From assembly GCA_951812925.1 (NCBI GenBank), contig OX638372.1:37570245-37634244 (forward strand): a stretch of 64,000 nt of DNA. Direction: 5' to 3'. The stretch's first letter is position 1. The number at the start of each line of letters is the position of its first letter. Source of the DNA: Calliopum simillimum. Its lineage: Eukaryota; Arthropoda; Insecta; Diptera; Lauxaniidae. Positions 26,637 to 40,072 of this stretch are shown piece by piece. Below the pieces are notes generated by a model. It saw nothing but the letters and a program-made list of their open reading frames with translations. It ran no database searches and had not been told where the DNA came from. A program made the translations under genes and the position numbers.

Positions 26637-28495
26637 CGATCAAAAAAACTTGTCAAGTTCTTGTCATTGTATCAGAAATGTATATCAAAATCAGCCGCTG
26701 ATATCCTTTTTTTGTATATCATTTTGATATATTTTTGATATCATTGAAAAACATGTCAATTTTGTATCAGAAATGTATATCAAAATGATATCAAAAATTT
26801 ATCAGCCGCTGATATCAATTTTGTATCAGAAATGTATATCAAAATGATATCAAAAATTTATCAGCTGCTGATATGTCAAATTTAACGCTTTAGTTTGTGA
26901 ATTTTATGGAAGACGAACGCGCAGCCAATTTTAGTGAAGAAAAAGTGAAAATATAATTATTAAATATAATACAAATATAATTGTGTGCAAAAAACCCGAC
27001 GCTCCATTCAGTTGCTGCATGCAGCCTGTGGTTGGGAAAACCAAAAGTATGGAAAACGGACGAGCAGCCAATTTTAGTAAGAAGTGAATTTTCTAATAAA
27101 ACTCGTGAAAAAGCACAAAAATATAATTGAGTTAAAAAAAACCGACACTTCATTCATTTGCTGCATGCGGGCAATTTCTAAAAGCTTCCCGATCAAAAAA
27201 AGTATATCAAAAATATATCAAAATGATATCCAAAATTTGTCAGTGACATACAAGATTTTGATAAAAAAAGGATATCACAGTGATAAACGGAATGTAACGC
27301 TTTTTGTATATCACCATGATATCAAAAAAAGATATCAAAATGATATCAAAAAAAGATATCAAAATGATATCAAAAAAAGATATCAAAATGATATCAAAAA
27401 AAGATATCAAAATGATATCAAAAAAAGATATCAAAATGATATCAAAAAATGATATCAAAATGATATACAAAAATTGTATATCAATGATATACAAAATTTG
27501 TATATCATTTTGATATCCATTTCTGATACAAAATTGACATAACCAAATTTGGCAATATTGTATATGATCGTCGGCAACAAGTTTTTAGAAATTGCCCGCA
27601 TGCAGCAAATGAATGAAATGCCGGTTTTTTTAACTCAATTATATGTTTGTGCTTTTTCACTAATTTCATGAGAAAATTCACTTACTAAAATTAACTGTGC
27701 GTCCGCTTTCCATAGCTTTTGTTTTCCCAACCACAGGCTTACAACAACTGAAGGGAGTGTCGGTTTTTTTGCACTCAATTATATTTGTGTGCTTTTCACT
27801 AATTTAAGTAGAAAATTCACTTCTTTTACACTAAAATTGACTGCGCGTTTGTCTTCCAAAGTTATCTTTCCATAAAATCCTCAAACGAAAACGTCAATTT
27901 TGACATATCAGCAGCTGATAAATTTTTGATATCATTTTGATATACATTTCTGATACAAAATTGATATCAGCGGCTGATAAATTTTTGATATCATTTTGAT
28001 ATACATTTCTGATACAAAATTGACATGTCATTCAATGATATCAAAAATATATCAAAATGATATACAAAAAATGGATATCAGCCGCTGACAAATTTTTGAT
28101 ATCATTTTGATATACATTTCTGATACAAAATTGACATGTCATTCAATGATATCAAAAATATATCAAAATGATATACAAAAAATGGATATCAGCCGCTGAC
28201 AAATTTTTGATATCATTTTGATATACTTACATTTCTGATACAAAATTGACATGTCATTCAATGATATCAAAAATATATCAAAATGATATACAAAAAATGG
28301 ATATCAGCCGCTGACAAATTTTTGATATCATTTTGATATACATTTCTGATACAAAATTGACATGTCATTCAATGATATCAAAAATATATCAAAATGATAT
28401 ACAAAAAATGGATATCAGCCGCTGACAAATTTTTGATATCATTTTGATATACATTTCTGATACAATGACAAGAACTTGACAAGTTTTTTTGATCG
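26637..28495. mobile_element. 1.86-kb foldback element with nested palindromes and satellite arrays
   Basis: Perfect 55-bp terminal inverted repeats start CGATCAAAAAAACTTGTCAA at 26637 and end at 28495. Inside, a second pair of arms (about 26895-27200 and 27565-27870) pairs over roughly 300 bp with gctgcatgc and cgcgca motifs. The centre (27318-27450) is about six copies of a 24-bp unit gatatcaaaatgatatcaaa plus aaaa. The right arm carries about five tandem copies of a 110-115-bp unit (gatatcagccgctgacaaat; starts near 28073, 28184, 28299 and 28409). No target-site duplication is obvious. Open frames inside are repeat artefacts. Confidence 0.8.
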
Positions 28496-28689
28496 AGGAT
28501 ACCTTCAAAAAGTCCTTCATTTTATTTAGAACATAACAAGTAAGCCATCAATAAAATGGCATCTTAAAATAATCACAGTCAACTGATGTTTCGTTGCCAA
28601 TCGCCTTAAGTCCCTTAATTAACGAGGAATAAGCTTACCTGCTATGCTATTAAGCTTGCAATTGGGTTATTGGCCACATTGGTTTTGTA

Positions 28690-29322
28690 ATTACATACAG
28701 AACTAGCTGGCCCGGAAGCGACTTTGTTCGCCCGTTCCCTATGCCCTTTACATATGTTCCAAGTCCCATCTATCTCCGTCATCCTTTTCTTCTTCTTTTC
28801 AAGGTGAATAAAATATATATTTATGTACCAACTTTTATAATGATAGCTACTATAGGCGTAGAAATATAGCATTTAAAGTATTTTTACTGTTCGGGAAGTG
28901 CAAATCCCTTTCGTTTAATCCCTCTTAAGCTTTGCATGCTGAATAGTAGACGCAATAAACATCTATGTACCAAGTTTCCAAATGATAACTGATATAGGAA
29001 CACTGATATTGCATTTTGTGTTTTTTCAACGCCCCTTGTTCAATATCCCTCAAATTTTGCATGGTGAATGGTACATACATTATGCAGAAGTTCACCAACT
29101 TTCATAAGCATAGCTTGTATAACTGTAGAATATAGCATTTTTTGTATTTTTTTAGTAAGGGGGGTGCAACCCCCGTTCCCCTCAGTGGCATCTCACCCCC
29201 TTAAGAACCTTCTACAGACTACAACAAACAATTTAAAAAAAAAAAATTATGTAAATCGGCCGTGTAGTTTCCGCGTTCATAAGCTACATACGGACACCAT
29301 TTCATTTTTATATATATAGATA
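28690..29322 (+). repeat. Dispersed repeat with ctagctggcccgg head and tatatatagat tail
   Basis: It begins aactagctggcccggaagcg and ends tttcatttttatatatatag at about 29322, preceded by cgcgttcataagctacatac. Heads and tails of this form are common in interspersed repeats of flies and other insects. It contains two degenerate internal repeats (tttgcatgctgaatagta and tttgcatggtgaatggta). The class (RTE-like or Helitron-like) is uncertain. Confidence 0.5.
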
Positions 29323-29601
29323 GAAGACAATAAAATGAAAAAATAATGAAATGGATAAAGGAATAAAAATGTTTGTATCTTAAAGAAAAAAAAAACAATA
29401 GAATTTTAATAACACATTGTCTTGTTTAAAAATAACAAAAAATTAAATTCTTTGAGCACATGTTTTTAACTTTTTTACAAATGAATTAAAATATGCATAA
29501 CAATACTTGAATTAGCTAACATGTCAAATTTTAAAACACATTAACTGTCAACGGTAGCTTAATTATTTGAAATTATTTACTATGAGGTTTTCTTTTCGGT
29601 C

Positions 29602-29607
29602 TTTATT
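29602..29607 (-). terminator. Polyadenylation signal, Rubicon
   Basis: Minus-strand AATAAA about 30 bases beyond the Rubicon stop codon. Confidence 0.5.
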
Positions 29608-29636
29608 TAAAAATAGTCTAGTAAAATCATATTTTT

Positions 29637-32600
29637 TTAATAACTGTTCAACATAATTTCTCTAATCTCTCCTCGACGATTTTTTATTCTTTGGCATCTG
29701 CAGCAAATCTCCATCATTAACTTCCAGCAATTTAAATGAAAACAAGCTCCACAGCGATCACAGCGAAATACTTTCTTTTGCCAAGGATATATGACTTCTT
29801 CTTCGCTGCAGTACTCGCATACAAAACCGCGAGCTGAGCAGAGCTGTAATAACATACATATGATATAGCAAATATTTTTTAACTCAAAACAAAATGATAA
29901 GCAAAAAATTTAAAAAAGCAAATGGAAAAAAACTAAAACCGATTGAAACTGTAGTTTGCGCGGTGGTCTAGTGATTAAAATTCAAAGCACATTTATAAAA
30001 AAAGATTCAGAACACCACAATCTGTAATATATGGAAAAATTGCCATTTTGTAAAAAATATAGAATGAAATTACACGAAAATTTATAAAACTAAAATATTT
30101 TCCTTTACATTTCCGAATTGGAAACTTTTTGGATCTTAAGCTCTACATTATAGAGTTCTTTAAATGCATTTTCAAACAATACGGTTTTTTTCTCTTAAAA
30201 GTCTAGTAAACTAAAAGTTAAAGGTGACCTTTATTCATATATCGTCGGGTTAAAACTACAAATGGACATATACATTTTTGATGTGTTGAGAAAAACGCTT
30301 TTTAGGTTTTTTTAAATTTAGTTTTTGTATTTAACTTTTGGTTTTTTGTATAAAATCGGATGAAAACACAGGTGTCGAGAAAATGTTTCAATCCTCATGT
30401 TGCATCATTTTAAAATTTTTTATATATTCTTATTTGGGGTACTTCACTGACACATTAAATAAAAATTAAGAAAATCTTTCGGGCGCTTTTTTTTTAAATC
30501 GAATTTTCCGTTTTTGACTGAATTTAGCTATGTCAACACTAACCTGAAAAAGCTTGAATCAATAATCAATCAATATAGTAATTTTTTACTAACTTTTTGA
30601 TGCTGAACTCAAATCTAACAGTCATACATAAATTGAAACGTTGGTCTAGCGTCAGCCTAATTTAACTGTCTCTGTTTCGGTATGCTCCATATAAAATGTA
30701 TGAGCATGAAACAGACAGAGATGGTTAAATACGCCTGACGCTGGACTAACGCTTCAATTTGGTATGGCAGTTAGACAAGAAATATTAATAATTTATTCGT
30801 ATTGATATATCATAATTGTTGTTTTGTACAAAACAACAATTTATTCGGTTAGTATAAAGAGCAATCAAATTTCATGAGGGTTGAAACATTTTCTCGACAC
30901 CTGTGAAAACTATAGTAAATTTCAAAAGCTGTTTTTCGTCATGTTTATGTATACTTAACTCAAAACATCAAAAAATGTACCTAGATGTCTAATTGTGACG
31001 CATCGCACAATTTTCGTTGCAAAAATCATAACTTCTGATCCATTTAAGATATTTTCTGTTTGTTTTCGGTTATGAAAAAATTCTTATAGCTATTACGAAC
31101 CTAAATTTCAATTAGATTGCATTTCAGGGTGAAAAGCAATGTTTTGTTGAAGTTCGATTTTATGTAAATTACATACCCATTGTTAGGAAAATCTCGGAAC
31201 GAAATATTTTAGAAACTGAACATTAAATCAAAAAATAAAAAAACATGTGTCCAATAATTTTCAGAGATCTATTCAACAATATGAATTTTGAGCCCCTGTC
31301 AGCACCCGACGGGGAAGGATTTAGCTTCAGATTATAAAAAAATCAGTTTGTAAACAATTGGTTTGTTCAACAGACTAAAGAAAGCCTGTTCTATTGGCTA
31401 CAAAGTTTCTTCAAAATCGGTTTATAATCACCCCTATTCCAATTGTCGTTTCTATTTCGTTTCTGAGGCGTTTTAGTTTTTATCGTCGTCTGGTTTCTAA
31501 ATTTGGAGTCTGGAAATATATTGAAACGACGAGTCTTTATCGAGGGATTAGGAACACGAAGCATATGGTTGATTGCTTTGTTTTCCTAACCCCTCGATAA
31601 AATCTCCTCGTCGTTCCTATATATTGACAAAAATAGAAGAATATTGGAACGACAAGGGGAAGTTATCGAGGGGACATGAAAATGATAAGTGTGATTACTT
31701 CGTTTTCCTAACCCCTCTTTAAAAACTCCTCATCGATCCAGTATATTTCCAGACTCCAAATTTAGAAACGGGACGACGATAAAAACTAAAACGCGTCAGA
31801 AACGAAATCGAAACGACAATTGGGAATAGGGGTGAATAAAATAAAAATTTAGATAAGTTTAACTTAAACGTTTTCTGAAAATTTTAACAAAACCAAGCAT
31901 TCGAATTTTTTTTAATTTTTCGATTTCTGACCCAATAAGAAGTTATGTTAATACATATTCACCTAAAATGCAAAAAGACGTTTGCATTTTAAGTGAAGGT
32001 ATGTAGCTTATTTATGTAACTTGCTTTGCTTCAAATACTCGAACAAAATTTTAAATTTTGTGTAAATTTAATGAAATTTTATTTTAAATTGTTTAGCATT
32101 CCAACATTTTTGAAAAATTTTAAGCATCGGGTAATTCGAGATTTTTACAGTTTGAGCTACAGAAACGAGCCACTTACTGTTGACTTACCACACAATTAAA
32201 TATATGATTTTCACATCTAAGTATAAGTTCATCAATGAAACGTTGCAAACTTTTATTGTTTGTATCAATAAAATCGGACATCGACCATATGTCTGGGTCA
32301 GAGCAAATATAATCGGGTATGCTTTCAAAATATTGCTGTTCACTGTTAATGTACACAAATAGTTAGTTTCTTAGATGTGTTCAGACTTAAAAAGTTGAAG
32401 GTCTACTTACACAGTCGCAAAGCGACAAAATTTGATAAAATCCTTAACAAAACTTAGCTGAACACGCTTCGTACGTGCTATCAACAGTAACTTACTGCGC
32501 GTATACAATGCTGGATTTAAATCAGGCACATAAAATAATGGATAAGTATACATTTGTTCAAGTAGACGGTATGCGAACACACTAACTGGATAACACTTAA

Positions 32601-35600
32601 AGTCCCACCTAAAAAAAATAATTTTTTAACGATAACTTATGTATAACAAATCAGCACAGATTATTGTTCCGTCAACCACTTACATCTGTAATATTTTTGC
32701 AGGAGTTGATGAAATTTGATTTCGATGACAGCCAGTACAATGATATTTTCCCAGATAGGTGCAGAATCGGAAGCTACTCAGATATTGCGGTGCAACTCGC
32801 ATACCACAGCCGGCACAGCGATTATTCTGTTTTTGTATCTGATCTTTACGGCTAAAAATAAGCAAATAATTTTGAATATTAAATAAATTATTTGATGGCA
32901 CTAAACATACTTTGGCGTTGGGTGATCGGTAAATATAATTTGTTGTCTTGGTGGGGCCCAGTATTTTGTTCCCCGTGTAACTGATGGCAAAATATTATCA
33001 TCAGGATTTGCAGAGGTACTATTATCAGGCATAGGCAATAAACTCTGTTTAGTATCCTCTTCTGAAACTAACCATTTTAATTCCGAAACTTTAGGTAAAT
33101 GTTGATCACTAAATTTTGAAATTAAACATAGGCCAACTACTTCGGCGGAAATTGGATCTGAGCAGCTGTCACCGAGCTCAGCATATGGAATGTGTTCGTC
33201 TGTTGAGGCTGTACAATTTGTCTAAAAGCTCCAAAAAAATTAATAAGAAGAAAAATATTATAAAACATTAGCTGCAAACCTCAGTTTCTTTAATAAGGTC
33301 ACTTTTGTTTTTTCGTTCATTTTCCAGGCAGTCCATAGCAGTTATCGTTTCTAAAATAGAATTAAAATATAATTATGTCTGTGCATAGATGACAAAATAT
33401 ATATCATATTCGTAATGGGGCTTTTTTTTCATATAGGCAGCTTTCATAATGTAATACAGGCATGTTCTCAATTCCGATTTTGATTGGAATCGGAATGGAA
33501 ACAATCTTAAGGTGCTCTGCGTTTCAATATTGAACACCACATCGGAATTACGTTTCAGTAAATCGGATTGAAACCAGTGGCTTATTTTATTTATTTCTAT
33601 GTATGATGCCTGATAATAAACGTGCCAAATTTTATTTTTGTGTAACTTGGTCTATTGGGAAATATTTAAAAACGAATTATGTTCTTAAGGTTTAGTCAGA
33701 GATCAAGAGAAAGTCTCGGACTTAGTAAGTTGATTTCCTGAAGTTTAGTAGTTAAATAATTTGATAGTGAAAGAATCTAATTACTTTAAAGAAGAGACTT
33801 AACTAAAAAAATCAGGAAAGTAAGAATAAGTTATAAAATTTAGTTTACTTAGGCCCGGATCATTCATTAGGTAACTAATTAGTTAACTAAAATGGTGACA
33901 AGAGTCCAACTAATGTTTCCAATTCACAGTGTTTTGTTAAAACAAAGAACAAGAGAAAAATGTAGCAGCACCGCTAAATTTTGAGATTTTTTTAAAAACA
34001 TATGTTTTTTGTTAATGGTTGGGAAAACAAAATAACAAAAGTGCAAGCAAAACCTGTCATAAAATTCGTCGACGATCCACCACAATATGTATTCTAAATT
34101 TCGTCAATATGTGCATCACTTTTGACATCAGACTCAAAATTTTCTACGTCTGAAAACATGTTAAGAATTTTCACAGAATTTATATAGATTCTATTTCTTC
34201 AGCATCAGCTGTTATTTGACTAATGGTTAACCAATGAAATGTTCAGATTTAAATAATGGTTAAGTAAGGATTGAAAACAAAATTTTGTTGGTTAAACCCT
34301 TGTCATTGTGAGTCCGGGCCTTAGATACATTTTTGTCATTTACACATCCATACTCGGTGTATGCAGATAAGTAAAAAGAAACAAATTATGTGCTTGCAAG
34401 ATTAAATACTGCAGATAAATTGTACACTTTGTTTTGGAAGTAATTTTTCAAGTAATTCTTACCATTTTGTTTACACCGTTTATCTGGTTCTAGTTTAGCC
34501 CATTTAATATGCTCTATCGCTGAAATTATTGCCTCAGATATGCGAAAGTGTGCATTTTCCTTTTCTAATTCTGTATTATTCCTCGAGTGTTGTGCCATAT
34601 GCAAAAAAGCTGTAAGGCTTTGATTATCCTTTTGCGTGTTCTTATTTTCACTATTACACATTATTTCTTCAGAGTCACCTTTTAGCTCGGTTCCAATATT
34701 TGGTGTATAATCGTAATACTTTTGATCTAAAGAACTAACGCCATCTTCGAATAAATTTTGAGATTTCCGAGAACGTAATTTTTTACCATATTTTGGTAAA
34801 AAGGAATCAAAGACTCCCATAGAATTTGTGCTATCCTTTTCATGATATGCATTACATGGAAATGCAGCACTCTCATCGTTAGCCTCAATGGATTTTTGAT
34901 TAAAGGAATAATTACTATATGCGGGCGGTGTACTAAAGAGACTTGAGAGAAAACTGTTGATTGGACTAATACTTTTTGCCTGCAATAAAATAAGTTTTAA
35001 ATAATAAATTAATAAACTGTTTTCTTCCACGTACTTTGACACTTTGTGGTGATGACATGCTTAATGAGTCAACTTGTTTTGGTGTAGATTGATTTTGTTC
35101 TTGTTGCTGCTTATTCTGTTGTTGCCAGCTTTGATCAGTCCATATTTTAATATCATCACATTTTATCAATTGTATGCGACGTGCAGTTGTGGTAGACGAC
35201 TCGGATGTTTGCGATGCAGTTGAAGAACTAGTATAGGAAGCTAAAGTTAATTTGCTAGCTGCTGAGGTTGAAGGCTGTGTATCGTCACTGCAGTACGATG
35301 GGGAAGTTGATGCTATAGCTAGCGTAAGGTCAGAAGTGGGTTTCGGATCTAACATTTTTTTATGTATTGATTTGGATATAGCTGTTGCTGTCATGGTTTT
35401 ACTACGTGGTCTTGTATAAACTTCTGGCGTTGCAATGAACTTATCCGTAATGTTTATAAATACCGGAAGACTTTTGATTTTACGAAAAATGTGAAATACA
35501 TTAGAAGGTGGTGGAATTAATTGCTGTTCCTGTGATTTTAAGAATAAAATGTAAATTATGTTAAAATTAAGTATTTAAATATTTTTTTTCAAAGCACTTT

Positions 35601-38600
35601 ACCTTTTGCAAACACCTATCAACTTGCATCTGTTGTTGCACCTGTACCGTTAGGGAAGTAGAAAAATTGGGATGTGAATTTGAACGTTTGTGTCTAACTG
35701 CCAATGGAGGAGTTGATGTTATTCTATAAAGTGACGGTTCGATTTGAGTCAGCAGAATGCAACGTTCAAGTTCAAGCGCAGACAAACAAATAAATAGTGC
35801 TGTTGTAAAGGATTCGCTTCGCAAAAATGACCGTGTGCTATAATATGTTTTTAGTAGTTCTTTGTCTGCCACTAACGTCCGCAAACATGCACATAAGCAT
35901 TTTGCTTTAAGATTACGCAAAGTCCAATCCAACAGAAATTGTTTAATAAACGTTGCGTTCGTAGCGGGATAGGTGGCTGGAGGGAAACTTGAGTTTGCGG
36001 CTTTGATGCAATCATCATCTCTTACGTCATCATTTACTGAGTCACGTAATTTCGCATATCTGCGTACCCATTCAAAGTCCTCAATGAGTTTTTGCAAACA
36101 GTCATCAGATGCTGAATTTTCTATAAACGATGATTGAGATGAAGCTTCAGCATATGCAGCAACGTTCATTTGTTCTGATAGCTAAAAAAAAAAACCATAT
36201 ATATTATTGTATTTTATATGCAGTTAAGTCAAACTTCGATAACCTTAACTTAAAAAACTCGAAATTGTTACCGAGTTGAACGGCATAATATAAACATCAA
36301 GATTACGCCAAGTCTTGATAATTCGAATTCTGGCAGTTTTAATTATTTGACTAAAATTCAACCAGCACTAAACGAACGCTTGATATTTATTATTCGCTTC
36401 TAATCTGAACATTTCAGACACATTTGTATTTGCTTAGTGTAGTCCTATCGGTTTGTTGATTTTGTGCAAAGTTTCACAGAATGCGGTCAAGCCGTTGCTG
36501 ATATTGGATTTCAAATTGGTATGGAATTTACTTTTGAATGACTGCATTCAAAGATATTAGCCGTGTTACTGATCTTGAGTCTGCAATGTTGCAAGTTTGC
36601 AAAAATTCTAATCAGTTGTAAAGCTATTAAAAAATAGTTTTTGTTTTAATTAATTTTTTTACCATGCACATACATTAGACTACTTCATTTTTTTTTTCTT
36701 CCGATTTGCTTTCCAACAAGTTTTTTTTTTAAAAAGATAGAAAGAAAAAATTCTGGTGCAAGAATAGCCCATAATATTAATATTTACTGGTGGCGCATCG
36801 TATTTCTTTGTTGCAAGTATTGCATGTAATTGTATTTTATGGTAAAGAATACTCTTCTAAACACTTTTGTATATATCTCGTGAAAGAGAAGACTTAGACG
36901 AATGGGAGTGCTACCATTGAAAAGAAAATACAATTTTTCATAAGAAAGTTCATAATCATTTTTGTCATAAAGATGTCACTTTATTAGTTTTTTAGCTAAA
37001 ATAGACAACAACAACTTTACTACTACTAAAACAACAGTAATTTTACATAAGAGTAGGGGTAAGTGGGCGTCTGTGGCCGCAGCTCAGGATTTTAAACTCC
37101 CAAAAATCCGCGGATCAGTCTCTAGTATATCCAACACATAGTTTACTAGCCAAATTACGCGCGCAATTATTAATACAAATTTTTAATTTTTTTAAAATTA
37201 TAAATAGCTGCTGCTCTTGCACAAGTAGCTGGTTCTCTTTGTTGTTGATGCAGTAGTAGTAAAGTTGTTGTCTGTTCTGGCATTTCTGGTTGTTGTTAAA
37301 AGTTCCTAATTTCAAGGAAATTGATTTGGTCTATTTTTGCTTTTTTCTGTAGAAATTTATTAATACCTATGCAATTTCAGATACATGTTGCATATCAATG
37401 AAAGGGAATAAATTTTGCTTCCTAATTTAGTTATTAAAATTATAGGTTAATACATTGGAAAAAATAACGGTTTTTTGGGAAAAAAATGTGAATTTTTGAA
37501 AACTAAGACTCACATTGAAAAATTTTGAAGGGCAATTATATAGCCCGGTAAAATACCTTTCACATGACATCAATATTTTTAAAATCCATCCAGGGGTTCC
37601 CAACTTATACCGATTTTTATAAAAGATATATCCTGATCTTTCGATAGCTATATCTCCGAAAGTAGGTTCGAGCGGAAGTTGTTGTTGTGTTAATTAATTC
37701 CCAGAGCCCTATTTGGGCAAAAAAATATAAAAAAAACAACAACAAACGCTTAAGTAACATTAAGCCTAGACTTGTTGCATTAATAACTTATGTAAACTTG
37801 GGTAAAATTGCAGTTTAGCCGCTTTTCGTATTTTTAAGGGTAGAAAAAAAATTTTGCAAAAAATGGCTTATTTTGGACTCCCACATTACAAAAATGGCGG
37901 GGGAGCTCAAGCGATTTAGGTGGTTTTCGCAAAAAACAGCAGTATTTAGACTCACCTTATTTTAGACGTTGTAAGAAGACAACAAGAACAACTTTACTAC
38001 TACTACAACAACAGTAATTTTATACAAAAGTAGGGGTAAGTGGGCGGCTTGCGGCCGCAACTCAGGATTTAAAACTCCCAAAAATCCAACACCGGCTTCG
38101 CGGCGGCCTTCGGCCGCGAATCAGTCTATAATATATCCAACACATAGTTTGCTAGCGCTTTTTTGCGAAAATCACGCAAAATTCTTGAGCTCCCCCGCCA
38201 TTTTTGTAATGTGGGAGTCCAAAATAAGCCATTTTTGGCAAAATTTGTTTTCTACCCTTAAAAATACGAAAAGCGGCTAAACTGCAATTTTACCTAATCT
38301 TGTACTATTTCTAGGAATTTGCCTCTATGCGCCTAAAATTTTTTCTTTGTTGAAGTTTTTCTTCGTTGCACCAGTCTAAACATATTTCATCATTACATTG
38401 ATATTATTTAAATGCCACAAAACAGACTAACTTTCACCTTCAAAGGCAACCTCGCCTGTGCAATCGCCTGTGCAACCTTTACCTCCCCACCCCCAACGAA
38501 TTGACAAAAATAAGGCCGTTTTACCAATTTATCTAAAGGTCGCAGGCCATGCTCCAAAATCGCTGTAACAGTTGTTTGGATCTGACACAAAGATGTTTCG

Positions 38601-38785
38601 TAGTCGTAGATAGCAATTTTTAATGAATCATTTCTATTATAAGATGCTACATCTACATCACGACTCATTAGAAACCATAATTCAATAGATTTGCGAAGAT
38701 TAACCAGCAAAGTGCGTAATTCATGTAGCTCAAACTCTGGGGTCACCACAATTTTCGTTGCCTTTGCATCACCCAAAGTGTACAT
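29637..38785 (-). CDS. Rubicon: Rubicon (run domain Beclin-1-interacting, cysteine-rich protein)
   Basis: Negative regulator of autophagosome maturation and endosomal traffic that acts on the class III PI3-kinase complex and Rab7. Ten minus-strand exons: 38785-38483, 36181-35603, 35529-35035, 34979-34463, 33350-33280, 33221-32911, 32851-32684, 32608-32411, 32342-32189 and 29843-29637. They sum to 3003 nt, 1000 aa plus stop, with matching phases (human Rubicon is about 972 aa). The N-terminal RUN domain spans exons 1-2 (ILEHGLRPLDKLVKRPYFC; LRTLVADKELLKTYYSTRSF). The middle is a long Ser/Thr/Gln-rich region (residues about 295-700). The C-terminal Rubicon-homology domain (from about 759) has CAGCGMRV, FCTYLGKYHCTGCH, CEYC, FRCDRCGACFHLNCW and CCRCQR, the zinc ligands of this Rab7-binding domain. 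The first and ninth introns are over 2 kb and full of MITEs. Confidence 0.93.
30367..30905. mobile_element. 539-bp MITE with 33-bp terminal repeats
   Basis: Left end cacaggtgtcgagaaaatgt; right end ttctcgacacctgtg. The ends differ at one base over 33 bp. A second inverted-repeat element (30619-30772) is inserted in it. Confidence 0.75.
30619..30772. mobile_element. Short MITE nested in the 30367-30905 element
   Basis: The arms share tctagcgtcag with ctgacgctgga, and ctgtctctgtttc with gaaacagacagag. Its outer ends (agtcatacataaattgaaac and caatttggtatggcagtt) match the ends of the larger hairpin at 39510-39886, so the two belong to one family. Confidence 0.65.
31429..31834. mobile_element. 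406-bp MITE, cacccctattcc ends
   Basis: Left end cacccctattccaattgtcg; right end gacaattgggaataggggtg. The arms pair for about 110 bp (shared ctaaatttggagtctggaaa) and contain internal repeats of cctaacccctc. The flanking aat on both sides may be a short target duplication. Confidence 0.75.
33852..34320. mobile_element. Second PIF/Harbinger-type MITE copy (TTA)
   Basis: 469 bp in Rubicon intron 4 (33351-34462). The left end is GGCCCGGATCATTCATTAGG and the right end, reverse-complemented, is GGCCCGGACTCACAATGAC, with TTA outside both ends (33849-33851, 34321-34323). It is colinear with the copy at 20118-20582 (shared cattcacagtgttttg-type segment, gcatcagctgtt, gatatcagactcaaaa-type segment) but more diverged and without an open transposase remnant. 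Confidence 0.7.
36182..38482. other. Intron 1 of Rubicon
   Basis: 2.3 kb. It holds the 37801-38294 inverted-repeat element and two direct copies (about 37063-37145 and 38027-38157) of a segment starting agtaggggtaagtgggcg and ending atatccaacacatagttt; the second copy carries an extra GC-rich insert (cggcggccttcggccgcg). The remainder is AT-rich with no exon. Confidence 0.5.
37801..38294. mobile_element. 494-bp foldback MITE
   Basis: The left arm starts ggtaaaattgcagtttagcc and the right arm ends gctaaactgcaattttacc. The arms pair for about 140 bp through cccacattacaaaaatggcg and its inverse. One copy of the agtaggggtaagtgggcg repeat lies in the loop. Confidence 0.7.
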
Positions 38786-39509
38786 TGTACTTTTAAATAA
38801 ATGTTTTTTCTTTTTTTAATACTGCGTTCATTAGTCTTAGTATCATATTTTTTTTAAATAATTTTAATTTTGTAAACACTGAAGAACAACAACACAAAGC
38901 AAATTTTTTTATTTTTTATCTGTCAAAATAAATACTGTTTGTTTTTGATATGAAAACGAGTTGATAATAAAAGTTGTGTTCAGTGGGTATTTTTGGTCTG
39001 TTTATTATCATGATTCAATAACAGTGCTTATGGCAAGTTGTCAAAATAAACAAAAATGGAACCCTGATCTTGCATTGCTATCTGTCAAAAGACTAGAAAA
39101 TTTTGACATTTTCGTAGCTTACGAAGAAGTAGCATTTGTTATCGCTGCAACCAGGGTAATTCAACCATGGTTATTGAATCATGGTTTGAACCATGAATAT
39201 ATTCGTTTGTCGTTTGATAGATTTATAATAATATTATAATAATAAAAGCAATATCAAAAAAGTTTCGATAAACGAGCAGAACGAAAGAGAATTTCCGAGT
39301 ACGGCAAACTGTGTACTCGTCTCTTTACGTTTTTCCCCTCTTGCCAACAAGCTAAAAGAATTTCTCAAAAAAATTTCCTGGTGTAAATCCGACAAACTAA
39401 ATTGTCGGGCGATAATACTATTTAGGCAAGCGGTGGGTAGCGGTCCCTCGGTTTGCCTACAAATAGTAGTATCACCCGACAATTTAGTCGTGTGTATGAA
39501 CCAGCTCTA

Positions 39510-39886
39510 ACTGCCATACCTAAATTGGACCGTCAGGCGTTGCGTTATTTAACGTTACGTTACGTTAAAAAGCGTTGCGTTGAAGTCATTTGTTTGTCAA
39601 AATCATATTGTTGTTTCTATTTTTACTTTTCTGCAGCTAACTTCACTCCATAACGCTTTGACAAAATTGGAAATTCGAATAGCTCAGCGTTGAGCGTTGG
39701 CAATTTCCAATTTTGACAAAGCGTTATGGAGTGAAGTTAGCTGCAGTAAACTAAAAAAGAAACAACAATATGATTTTGACAAATAAATGATTTCAACGCA
39801 ACGCTCTTTGTTTCGGTATGGCGCTTGACGCTTTTGTGTAACGTTAAATAACGCAACGTCTGACGCTCCAATTTAGGTATGGCAGT
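39510..39886. mobile_element. 377-bp near-perfect hairpin MITE
   Basis: Ends actgccatacctaaattgga and tccaatttaggtatggcagt. The arms pair over nearly the entire length (gcgttgcgttatttaacgtt; ttagctgcag; ccataacgctttgacaaaat), leaving a small loop. It is related to 30619-30772 by its ends. Confidence 0.8.
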
Positions 39887-40072
39887 AAGAGAGCGATTCT
39901 TCTAATTCCCAGCTTACACTAGTAAATTTTTCAAACAAATTCATTGAGTTTGTAGACAATAGCAGGGAAACGAAAAGAAGCATTGTTGTTGTTTCTCATA
40001 CAAAATCAAAAAATTTGTTTGATAAATTTCGTAGTGTAAACGGCCACTGAGCAAAGACTGACTTTATAAAGG

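Larger units (their letters stand above)
29844..32188. other. Intron 9 of Rubicon, MITE-rich
   Basis: 2.35 kb intron with three inverted-repeat elements (30367-30905, the smaller 30619-30772 nested inside it, and 31429-31834). Near 29955 gcgcggtggtctagtgatta resembles a tRNA A-box head without a B-box. No exon is seen. Confidence 0.6.

Noticed and set aside
27084..27513. Open frames on both strands reading repeated RYQNDIKK, KKDIKMIS or FFDIILIS
   Set aside because: They are three readings of the same 24-bp gatatc satellite at the centre of the foldback element; any stop-free 24-mer gives this.
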